A stretch of 64,000 bases of DNA from Branchiostoma floridae. Its lineage: Eukaryota; Chordata; Leptocardii; Amphioxiformes; Branchiostomatidae. Positions 47,806-57,149 of this stretch are shown piece after piece. Position 1 is the stretch's first letter. Each line of letters opens with the position of its first letter. The stretch is from assembly GCF_000003815.2 (NCBI RefSeq), contig NC_049980.1, positions 11,223,816-11,287,815 on the forward strand, written 5' to 3'. The translations under genes and the position numbers were made by a program. The notes under the pieces are model-generated. The model did no database searches. It had not been told where the DNA came from and saw only the letters and a program-made list of their open reading frames with translations.

Positions 47806-48687
47806 GAGAGCACATGTAACAACAGACATGTGCTAATGATTGCTAGCGCTACACGATCGTTTGAGGTTTAATCTCAAAGCAGTTTTAAAGTTTTCAAAAC
47901 CAGACCAATTGCACAAATTCAAAACTATGCAATGGTTTCTTACCCAGCTAAGCGCAGTATTTTCTTTTTTGCCACTTTAGCATTCTTATAATCCAATGCT
48001 GCCTGGTAAGAGCTAAATAATTCTTACTATCAAGTTCTATCAAGTTGTTATTCTTTTTTTAGCATGAGTTAAAGTGACGAAAAGTAACATTCTGTTTATC
48101 AGAAGTTTTTATGTTGTCTACATGACATTATTTGACCTCTGCAGTGTTTCAATGCTAGTTAGCGGTCATGATCATTTAACATTGGCTGGGTTCATCTCTC
48201 ATGATACCACAAGATACATGTAATCTACTGTACGTATCTATCATGAGCAACACATAACTGTTAACAGTTCCCGCTTTATCGACAACTATTTTGTCTTTTT
48301 GGTGTTTTCATGATCGAGCTTGAATAAAATGACCGTTCAATCTCAAACAAGTACGTCTTTCAGTCTTATTTAGTATGGGTTTCTATGAGCTGAACTTCGA
48401 AGATACGCATTATATGCTTTTACTCCCCGTTCTAACCCAACAAATGATCGGGTATATCAGAAACTAAGCGTTTGTCAAATCGACCTGTTTGGTCACCTGA
48501 GACTCCTTACGACGTTAGTTTGTACTGCAGCACTTACCTGCAACGGCCTCGAAATAAACCTGTTAGACCTGTTGACATAAGAGCGAAACGCCATGTTGAG
48601 ACGGCCAGTAACGGCAACAAAGCGTGTACTGGTCGTTTTCTATTCGTTGTTAATGACCGCACACTAGGGATAGGAATATTGTCTATC
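47806..48687. other. 3' UTR of copy 1 and spacer to copy 2
   Basis: AT-rich, with a candidate poly(A) signal near 48324. No separate gene. The frame open upstream of 48688 has no ATG start. Confidence 0.6.
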
Positions 48688-49560
48688 ATGACTACTGTCT
48701 GGCGTTCATGCCGCGTTCTGTCGGGCCGAAGGTCAACAAAAACGAACTTCAAGCTGTCCCTGTTAGTAGTTTTACTGTTAACATCTGTTGTCTACATACT
48801 CAAGGTCACTAGTAATCAGAGGGATCCTGTCATGGTGATTGCCGATGGCGATAATGACATCGACATCTCGTGGGCCGAGCCAGAAAAATGCCCGGCGTGC
48901 TTTGGGGACACCTGTGAACTTCTACGTCGGGGTCACTTCGTGAAAGTGGACTCAGAGTCAGACAGGTATATGAAGAAAGGAATAGTTTCCACTGGGAGGA
49001 TCGGTGGTGTTAAGGTGATTGCTAAAAGCATGAACGAGGAGGGGGCGTGGCAGAGGTATGAGAGGTTTATCTGCCGGTCGTCATCACGTCCTCATGTGTG
49101 TAACGCCTCGTCTTTCATCCTGGAGACCATGTTGGTCACCAACGTCGCTTTGAAAGTCCCCTGGCTGCGAGAAGCGTGGAAAATTTGCCACCTGGAAAAG
49201 TCCGCCTTGTCACTTTGTGTGTCAGACAGGTTCCTGGAAGACGTCAGACAGCTGTATGTAGAAGACGAAGGTACAGACATGACAAAAGAAGGTGACACTG
49301 GACGTGCGTTTCTCTCCACGTCAATTCTCCTGAACGAAGAGGCGGTCTTACTCCGATATTTCACTACAAAGTCTACAACGCCTTGGCCCTTTCCCAAGTT
49401 TTATGGGGCTTGTGGAAGAGTGATTGTGGTAGAACATGCGGGGAGGACGCTGGACACTTTCATGGACTCTTCATGGGAAGTTCGAGCTGACATTGCTCTA
49501 CAGCTCTTACAACTGGTGGACACCCTCCGCGAAAAGGACCCGGACTGGGTTCTGTTTTTG
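48688..49560 (+). CDS. DIPK2: DIPK2-family paralogue, 5' part (split by insertion)
   Basis: A tandem paralogue of the preceding gene without the first intron. The ATG at 48688 gives a short basic lead, a signal anchor at residues 22-38 (KLSLLVVLLLTSVVYIL), CPACFGDTCELL from residue 68, and WPFPKFYGACGRVIVVEHAG from residue 233. Homology stops after DPDWVLFL at 49560, exactly before the catalytic-loop equivalent (LDVSFxNFAV). The frame then runs into GC-rich foreign DNA and stops at 49599. The remaining 156 codons resume in the same frame at 52788. If the insert were removed the total would be about 446 residues, the usual family length. Either this allele is disrupted or the insert is spliced out. 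The only phase-compatible sites I see (gactgg|gttctg to ccag|cttttt) are weak and would add a few extra residues. Confidence 0.88.
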
Positions 49561-49629
49561 CCGGGGCGCCGCAGGCGCCCGGCTTTGTCCCCGGTTTAAT
49601 GGTTCGTCCTTGGATGGGTCTGCTATGGT

Positions 49630-49750
49630 CGCAAAATGTACCGTGCGTTTTTACGACAATTCTCAGCCCTTCTCAGCCCTTCAAATAAACGCAATGTACC
49701 GTGCGTTTTTACGACAATTCTCAGCCCTTCTTAGCCCTTCAAATAAACGT
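49630..49750. repeat. Two-copy tandem repeat of about 57 bp
   Basis: aatgtaccgtgcgtttttac followed by gacaattctcagcccttct and cttcaaataaacg occurs twice in a row, with one c/t difference. Confidence 0.9.
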
Positions 49751-49925
49751 TGTAAGAATACTGTTTATCCATGACCTCTACTCGTACAGAAAACATTGCA
49801 GCGCTCATTAGCAAAGTCTAGGAAAGGAAAATGTTTCTTGATTTGCAGTAAAACACTGGTCATGTAACATTTGAGGAGTTGTCGTTAAATCGCACGGTTC
49901 ATTTTGCGATAGCGTTGACGGGTCC

Positions 49926-50140
49926 GGGTATTTAGCGGAATAACCCGGAATAACCCGGAATAACCCGGAATAACCTTAATAAAGGATGAAAGCTACCGAA
50001 ATACAGTGTGCTTTGATAAGTTAAGATCGCAGAATGCAATATTTTGGCATAAAATAATGTATATATGGCCATGGGAACAAGAAATATTACGGTTATTCCG
50101 GGTTATTCCGGGTCATTTCGGGTTATTCCGGTAAATACCC
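49926..50140. mobile_element. Foldback element of ggaataaccc repeats
   Basis: The left arm is gggtatttagc plus four copies of ggaataaccc. The right arm is ggttattccg repeats ending ggtaaataccc, an inverted copy of the left. The centre is about 110 bp of AT-rich DNA. The phrase gcgttgacgg lies just outside on both sides (near 49912 and 50147) and may mark the target duplication. Confidence 0.8.
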
Positions 50141-51046
50141 TCACGGGCGTTGACGGTGCGGAGGAGGTGAGATTTTTATCGTACAGAAATTGGTACAGTT
50201 TGTAAAGTTATCTTTCTGGAATTCGGATGTATTAAAATATAACATTACATTCTAAGGCGTAGTGTCATGTGAGTAAAATGAGCACGACATTTGACGAAAG
50301 ATTTTGTGGAGGGTATACAGTCAAGTTTATTGTGCAACGATTGGAACAGTTTACGTGCGGGTGGGAGGGGGGCGTGCGTCTATATATGCAGCTGCAGGAG
50401 GTCCTGCAGGACATTTTCGATCGTAAGAGTAACGTACAATTTGAAAAGATAGTGATCATGAATTCGGACACATTGAAACATATTTCCAAGGAACGGTATA
50501 TAGTTTTTTTAGTAAAACCAGTGTGTGGGGATTGACGAGAATTTAGATAGTTTAATGGTGCACTGTGCTTGAGCCGATGCGAGGCATTATGCAGGGCATT
50601 TTTGATTGTAAAAATATCGTACAAGTTGAAAAGATGGATCGGATTCTAATACATTAAAACATACATTTCCAAAGAATAGTAGAAAACAACGGATTGTAGC
50701 TAACTGTTAAACAATCAGCAAAGCAGTTGGCAAGATGTCACACCTGAACTTTTGTAGATTTTTGCTTTTTGTTGGTACTAGTAAGATGTTATGTGATCAA
50801 GACAATATTTTCTTTCTGTTTCAGTGACGCCTTAGACTGTTCTCTGCTATATATACAAGTGACACAGTAATATACAGAAACTTACAGCTAGCAAAAGTCT
50901 GTACTCAATAAGATTTTACACAGTACACATTTATACTTCTTCTGCTGAAATCTACGCATTACATTTTGCATCCAACCAAAGAGGTTTGAAAGAGAGTCCT
51001 TGATCCAACCAAATTAGACCTTGAGACCTATTAACAGATCATTGAT

Positions 51047-51357
51047 CACTGTGCATTTTGCACATACCAGACTCAATCGTGCCACTGAGCACTGCATTTT
51101 GCACACACCAGACCAATTGTGCCACTGAGCACTGTGCATTTTGCACACACCAGACCTATCGTGCCATTGAGCACTGTGCATTTTGCACACACCAGACCTA
51201 TCGTGCCATTGAGCACTGTGCATTTTGCACACACCAGACCAATCGTGCCATTGAGCACTGTGCATTTTGCACACACCAGACCAATCGTGCCATTGAGCAC
51301 TGTGCATTTTGCACACACCAGACTCAATCGTGCCACTGAGCACTGTGCATTGTGCAA
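51047..51357. repeat. 42-bp minisatellite, about 7.5 copies
   Basis: The unit cactgtgcattttgcacaca then ccagaccaatcgtgccattgag is 42 bp with 40- and 43-bp variants at the left. Because 42 is a multiple of 3 and the unit lacks stops in several frames, it creates repeated open frames on both strands (14-residue periods such as VCAKCTVLNGTIGL). I regard these as by-products, not genes. Confidence 0.9.
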
Positions 51358-51392
51358 ATAAAGTCAAGCAAAGAACACATATATTGTGAACA

Positions 51393-52667
51393 ATGTGTGA
51401 ATCTATTTTATCGGGAAAATACCACCAAGGTGACATCATTTTCAGTGGAGATAATAGAGGCAAACAATGCACTGCAAATGCTTTAATGGCAGTTGTTAAC
51501 CACAGTACTTGCAGACAAGCAATTACCTGGACAAGTACAGACCTTGATGGTGTACTTTTTCAAGGAGATGCACTATACACCTACATAAAACCATCACTAA
51601 GATCTGGTGTGGAGTTCCTCTCCGTTGATGATATTCCAGACTATTTGCAACTTTACAACAATACTGTACGTGTATCAATAAAAGAGTCTTACACTGGAGA
51701 CATATTTGCCACAGAAGCAGTCTATCCTTATTACACCTTAAAGAAAGCCCTAGAAGCAGCATTTGCTGAATCCAACACTTGTCTTTTCATAACAGCACAT
51801 GGAATAACTGGTTCAACAGTAGCATTGTTGCACGCTGATAACAAGTATTTTGTTTATGACTCACATGCCAGAAGTCCCATAACAGCATTGCCAGATAGCC
51901 ATGGCACTTCTACTTTAAGCATGCACAGTTCAAACAGCAATCTAGTTTCATTCTTGCAACAACTTAACTGGAACACAACATGCAATTTTGAGGTTGTCCC
52001 AGTACAAGCAGAAAATGTTTTCTTATCAGTTGAACCTACTGGTATACACATTATCAATCTGACTAGCAATGTTTCTTCTATGATTGAGTCAGAAAACTGC
52101 TTTCAAGTTCAACAACAACACACATACACCTTGGTTAAACCAGAGTTTGTATCTACGAAAGAGAACCTACAACAACCAAACACAGCATTTCCATTTGCAC
52201 CACATTGTAACCAAAGTACTGGGAAAAACATTGTGCCATGCACCACAAGCAAACATCCAAGTGCTATGCCAGAGAACAGGAATGAAGGCCTCTTGAATCA
52301 ATTAGTAATGTCACCAAATGCAGCATCAAATTTAAATGATAAAAAAGTGCAAGGTCTTGCAATCCAAAGCGCAATACGCAAGGACAAGCAAGAAAATCAA
52401 GCCTCTCAACAGAAGACAGAGAGTCTTGCAGAACAAAGAACATCATACAAAGCAAAGAAAGCAAATGAGACCTGTGAGCAGAAGAAAGAACGACAATGCA
52501 CATCCGGGACCTCTTCCCGCCTTTGGCTGTGGTCTCGCACCGGAGTTTCTTTTACGATTTTTATATCCGGCACACAGCGCACACAAGGGATACAATTCCG
52601 CCCACAAAAGTACGCCGGAAAATCCAATTATACCAGTGAACAAAGGTTTCCAGCCAACTTCCCATAG
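51393..52667 (+). CDS. Peptidase C76-like cysteine protease ORF of a mobile element
   Basis: A 424-codon ORF starts at ATG 51393. Residues 1-170 show the layout of peptidase C76 (the fold of herpesvirus large-tegument deubiquitinases, also seen in animal mobile-element proteins): a Gln at 12 for the oxyanion hole, nucleophile Cys26 in GKQCTANAL, and Asp156/His158 in KYFVYDSHARS, preceded by the STVALLHADN strand. Cys-to-Asp/His spacing of about 130 residues fits the family. Residues 310-370 are a Lys/Glu/Gln/Ser-rich segment of short repeats of the kind that often precedes other domains in large transposon polyproteins. After about residue 369 the pattern breaks into unrelated residues (SGTSSRLWLWSRTG), so the reading frame probably runs past a deletion. 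The expected partners (Rep or helicase domains if Helitron-like, or others) are absent, so I infer a truncated element ORF. All catalytic residues look intact. Confidence 0.7.
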   Translation: MCESILSGKYHQGDIIFSGDNRGKQCTANALMAVVNHSTCRQAITWTSTDLDGVLFQGDALYTYIKPSLRSGVEFLSVDDIPDYLQLYNNTVRVSIKESYTGDIFATEAVYPYYTLKKALEAAFAESNTCLFITAHGITGSTVALLHADNKYFVYDSHARSPITALPDSHGTSTLSMHSSNSNLVSFLQQLNWNTTCNFEVVPVQAENVFLSVEPTGIHIINLTSNVSSMIESENCFQVQQQHTYTLVKPEFVSTKENLQQPNTAFPFAPHCNQSTGKNIVPCTTSKHPSAMPENRNEGLLNQLVMSPNAASNLNDKKVQGLAIQSAIRKDKQENQASQQKTESLAEQRTSYKAKKANETCEQKKERQCTSGTSSRLWLWSRTGVSFTIFISGTQRTQGIQFRPQKYAGKSNYTSEQRFPANFP

Positions 52668-52707
52668 ATTTTAGATATAAACTTCTAGTTTAATAATGAT
52701 GCACATT

Positions 52708-52742
52708 TTACTGGAACACAACATGAAATTTTGAGGTAGTCC
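52708..52742 (+). repeat. Diverged duplicate of a protease-ORF segment
   Basis: ctggaacacaacatgaaatt then ttgaggtagtcc matches the ORF interior at 51967-52000 (ctggaacacaacatgcaatt then ttgaggttgtcc) with two mismatches. Confidence 0.85.
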
Positions 52743-52787
52743 TTCCAAATGCGCCCCGGCCAGCTTTTTTTAAAAGCTTTCTTGTTC

Positions 52788-53255
52788 CTGGATGTGTCGT
52801 TCCAAAACTTCGCAGTCGACAGTCGCGGCTGGGTTCGACTGATCGACTTGGATGATGTGATGGTGATTGACAGGCGAACAGTTGTCAATCAAGAACAGAC
52901 GGAGATGTGCAATGAGCAGTGTTACATGGACTTTCAGAAGAAACTATACAGCGATGAGTATCACTGTGAGGACATTTTCAAGTACACTCAAATGATGTAC
53001 GCCAGCATATGTGCCCGACTTTTGTCCAACCTGCAAAAATATCCAGAGCAGCGCAAATGGGGGGAATTAAGAGAATACCAAGAAGGGCAAAGTGTTGACT
53101 TGGATGAGCCCCCGGGCAAAGGCCTTTTGCACAACCCTCCTGATGAAATGAGAGAGGCGCTAGAGGGCGCACTTACACAATGTGTTCAGGAAACTCTACC
53201 TAGAGGTCGACTGGGTGCAGTCTTGAGGCTACAGAAAATCTTAGGAACAAATTAG
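52788..53255 (+). CDS. DIPK2: DIPK2-family paralogue, 3' part (split by insertion)
   Basis: The homology resumes as LDVSFQNFAVDSRGWVRLID then LDDVMVIDRR, the catalytic-loop and metal-binding (DFG-equivalent, here DLDD) region. The family C-terminus follows: EQCYMDFQKKLYSDEYHC, FKYTQMMYASICARLL, GLLHNPPDEMREALEGALTQ and RGRLGAVLRLQKILG, stop at 53253-53255. It continues the frame of 48688-49560. No stop codon or frameshift lies inside either half, so the coding sequence has not decayed; the insertion is recent or is removed by splicing. A poly(A) signal aataaa is near 53581. An ATG at 52749 inside the insert would give an artificial start lacking the kinase N-lobe. Confidence 0.88.
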   Translation: MDVSFQNFAVDSRGWVRLIDLDDVMVIDRRTVVNQEQTEMCNEQCYMDFQKKLYSDEYHCEDIFKYTQMMYASICARLLSNLQKYPEQRKWGELREYQEGQSVDLDEPPGKGLLHNPPDEMREALEGALTQCVQETLPRGRLGAVLRLQKILGTN

Positions 53256-53599
53256 TGTCAAACTACACTCAGTGTTCAGCTACAATCACACTCTATAAGT
53301 ACCTAGTCTTTGCCAGCAAGTTTAGCGACCACAAAACGTTAGGTAATTAGGACTGACAGTGTCAACTTTTACACTGATTATTATTTTTTTTACTTATCGA
53401 TACGATGAACTTTTGAATTAGCATCACACATCTTTAAGGACAGTTTTTGGAACCTGAAAGAATGGAATCTTTTGGAATGGTATGAAAGCTGAGGCTTTCA
53501 AAAACAGACATGAATGCCAGGATAGAGATGTGCCCTGGTATTACTAGCTATAGGGTCACTTACTTGTCATTACAATACAGAAATAAAAATCATTTTGTG

Positions 53600-56155
53600 A
53601 CACCTTGTTTTATTCCTTCAATTCTTGTTTAATGTTTATTACCTCAAAAGTCAAAAAATGCTAAAACCAATTAATTTGAGATGAGCCAAGAAATAGATGA
53701 AGCGACTGCCACAATTATGTTTTGTTATACCCGTACTCAAACTGCAAGCAGGGAAAACATCCCATTAAAGGCGCACTGAATTGAAAACCCAGACTGTACA
53801 CGTGACTTATTAAGCATTTAGGGAGTGTACTGTGCTGCATATAGCTGGATAAAAGGCCCATGTGTATGCACAGGGCTATACAATGCAGGGACAGTTTTAT
53901 CTATTTTTGCGTGTTTTCAGCACCAAGGACAGGCGTGCTCGCTTATGAGTGTATGGTGTTCAGAGTCAGGGACAAAGTTTGCTTGTGGATGGTGTTCAAT
54001 GTTCAGCACGAATGACAGGTGTATTCGAATTCGCCTTACGTAGACAATGAAGAAATGCATTGCAGGAATCACTCCATACACCTAGCCGTGAAAAGCGTAA
54101 GCAAGGAAGGCAAAAGTCAGCATGCACGGCTATCTAACATAGTCCGCAAGATTTAATGTTGCCTCCCCTTCCAACTTAACTAGAGAAACACTAGTACTAC
54201 TCTCGATCCCATTCTAGTTGAGAATTCAACTTTTTTCCTGTGGGCAATCTGTGGACCTTTCATCAGTGCCTATCTACTGCTAGTATGTTAGTATAAAGAC
54301 AGTAATTGCCTACCGGTACGCACTAGACGTCGGGACACTGGCTTTTGTTTATCTGCGAAGCATATATCAGCAAGGACTTGATATGAGCACTTGAGCTTAG
54401 GTCATAAAACGGTTTGCAAGTTTCATCAAGGACCGCCACCGTTATTTTAAAAACTTCTACCATGATAGTACTCCTACGCACGGTTGTCCAGCGGCATACA
54501 CAAATGCCTCGGAGTGTTTCGCAGAATAGCCATGAGTATGAGGGGGTGACTTCTACTTCATTCTTTGATGTAGTGGACGTTTGTAATTCATTTCTCTTAT
54601 ATCTACACACCTTACGGGGCAGTTTTAAGAGCACCTGTTCATGGCATTGTCCGCATGATATGTATGCTAGTAGTAATACAGTGAAACTTGTGTAAGAAGA
54701 CCACCCTGGGGACCAGTGTAAAGTGGTCGTTTTAGACACGTTTTAGACACGTGGTCTGTACCTCTATGTGTGTAGGGCAAGCCTGTACATGTTAGACAGT
54801 GGAAGAGTACTTTTTTCATGACGTTTAATTCCGAGTGACTATCGGATGAGCATCAGCATACAACCCTACAGGGGTATTCTAGTCTTGCAACTTATGCCAG
54901 AACAGGCACAGGTCTTTATCGAATGTGTTGAAATTAAGATTGACACAGAGGTGAAGTAAAGTGCATTACTTTTTGAGTCATCCTCCTGTACAACTTCTAT
55001 CATTAAATAAGCAGACAAAAGTGCATTTGCCTCCAGTTTATTTCCACAACTTATATTCCAAAGTCTGCATCTGGTTTGTTCCGAGATGTCGTACAGCTTG
55101 GACACACATAATACATTATCAACCACCGGCAGAAACAATGTAACAACAATCCTGTGAAGCAAGGTTGTTTGCACTTATCTGAGTAGGTATAACGTCACAT
55201 GTATGTGCACCTATGTAACAGTTCTTTTATCACCTGTAAGGTAATTTACATGAATGTAGTTCCACGACGTATGCAGCACTTTTTCAACATGGCCCAGTAA
55301 GGTTTGTAAAACGTCAAAGCCAGAAAGTAGCAGTGAGGTTTGCAGTGATTCGAATTTCAACAGAAATGCCATCCACTTGGTTGGATGTAATTATTTTCCA
55401 ACCGTCTTACGGGCAGTTCTGCTTACACACAGGTGTCTTGGTGTTATATGGCCATGTTAATTTGATTATATGGATGACATCCTCTGCATGGGAATCCAAA
55501 AAAAAAATGATGCAAGCGTGGGAATAAACAAAAAGGTTGATAAAAAAGTTGCCTTTTGAAATCTAAGTGTTCTGGAAAGTTGAACACATGACTGAAATCA
55601 CAGAATATAGTGTATCGAACAAGAGATTCTTCATTTTTTTTCTTTAACATCTTCTTTGACCTTGGAATATTCTATGATATTAGTAAACGTTTTCTGATAT
55701 TTGTTTTTGTAATCCACGACATATATATGCTTGTTTTGAAGCTGCTTTGTACTATTTACAGTATGGTTGAAAGCTTTTCATGTATTTTTTTTTTAAATGG
55801 CCGAAAACTGATGCGGATGTAGATGTCATCTATATGACCAAATCAACATTGGCCCTATGGAAAGCAAAAAAAGCATTGTGTTATCTTGTCAAATATGACC
55901 TCTAACCTATCCTTGGTGCTCAAGTTACAAATGTCGTGACAGTACGTGGCCATGTCGTAAAATCGCTTCATGAACATAGTTGGTACAGTTGTTTGTATTC
56001 TTGGCAATGTTTTTTCATCTCGAGTAACTTTGGTCCTGTTAAATTGTTATCATGACTTCTCAATAGTCAAAGATTAAATGACATCAGAATATCCTCTCCA
56101 TTTTGCTCTGTATGGACAAAAAATCATATACTAGGTACAAGTTTTCTAAATTGCG
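53600..56155. other. Gene-free stretch
   Basis: No gene recognised. Open frames are short and lack composition or splice support. Confidence 0.5.
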
Positions 56156-56515
56156 ATGCTCTTGTTGTCGCTTAAGAGGGTATCTCATCGGACTGCTCCA
56201 AATCGCACCAGAATTTTGCAGAGTGACGCCAATCATTGCAATTTTTTGTCCAAAATTGCGGATTTGCAAAATTGCACATATGGACACATATCCTGTAATG
56301 GGTATTCTACAATGTCTTACTAATGATAAGAGAACATCCTTTTATTACTGCATTTTTAATGTAATTTTAGTCATTGTACAGAATGTCTTTAATTCAGTAG
56401 CAACTTCCAGTTTTATCTTGGCCTTATATGCCACCATGGAAAAATTGGCAGCAATTTACAAATTTGGTGCCATTTGGTCCAGTCCAGTGAGACACCAGCT
56501 TAAGGGACCGTTGAA
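56156..56515. mobile_element. Old inverted-repeat element (about 350 bp)
   Basis: Left gcttaagagggtatctcatc ggactgctccaaatcgcacca and right tggtgccatttggtccagtcc agtgagacaccagcttaag are inverted copies at roughly 75% identity over about 45 bp. The interior has no coding signal. Confidence 0.55.
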
Positions 56516-57114
56516 ATGACTAACAAATGAACTACAATGTTTCAAAGCTCCTCTTCCACATTTTGTATAGTACCAACTGGAGGATCTGTCTAGTACACAC
56601 CCAGTACCTGGTGATGCCCATTGTACATGTATTAGGCTCATCAAGCAATACACAACTTACATCAATCCCAATGACAGCCCCAAATGACAAAGTTTCTCCA
56701 CAGTCTAGATTATAACCATAAATTACCTATGTCCTCTCTTCAAAAACAGTAAATTGCAAATTTCTTCTTAATTCAGAACATCTTGTTCAACCATGAGTGG
56801 TTTACACAATTTTCCCCAGAATATTATATAATAACATTGTATTTCCCATTGATCAAACAATACAACTAGAAAAAAATTACTGACTGTTACGCTCTGTTAA
56901 GATAGCCTGGCTTCCTCTGTAGGATTTACATGCTAATTGGCAATTCAGAAGGGACCTAAATTCTATCAAGGCCATGGCCTACATACAACCCCCCTCAAAA
57001 ACAATATGTTAAGAAGTCATTTGTAACTTCTTGTTTAAATTGATTGTTCGTTATCTAACCAAGTAAAATACCAGTGACAGCATTACCTTAGTAATTATAG
57101 TTAAAGTAAAAGGA

Positions 57115-57144
57115 AAGCAGCTGTATACATGTATACAGCTGCTT
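57115..57144. repeat. Perfect 30-bp palindrome
   Basis: aagcagctgtataca followed directly by its reverse complement. It contains cagctg E-boxes in each arm. Confidence 0.95.
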
Positions 57145-57149
57145 CAGTT

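Larger units (their letters stand above)
49561..52787. mobile_element. Composite mobile insertion splitting the second DIPK2 gene
   Basis: About 3.2 kb lies between two halves of one coding sequence; the paralogue at 47.3 kb has no interruption at this point. Near the edges are short inverted repeats, ccggggcgc (49561) and gcgccccgg (52751-52759), and tgtt occurs at both host borders, compatible with a 4-bp duplication but not proof. Contents: a GC hairpin, a two-copy tandem repeat, a foldback element, a 42-bp minisatellite and a C76-like protease ORF. A 31-bp phrase from the ORF recurs at the right edge, so more than one element copy may be involved. Confidence 0.75.

Noticed and set aside
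50281-50535. 85-codon ORF inside the DIPK2 insertion
   Set aside because: It has protein-like residues but no motif, no splice context and no second copy seen. It was left unannotated.
51014-51472. Minus-strand ORF of 152 codons with Cys/His/Trp-rich repeats
   Set aside because: It is produced by the 42-bp minisatellite, whose length is a multiple of 3. Equivalent frames are open on both strands.
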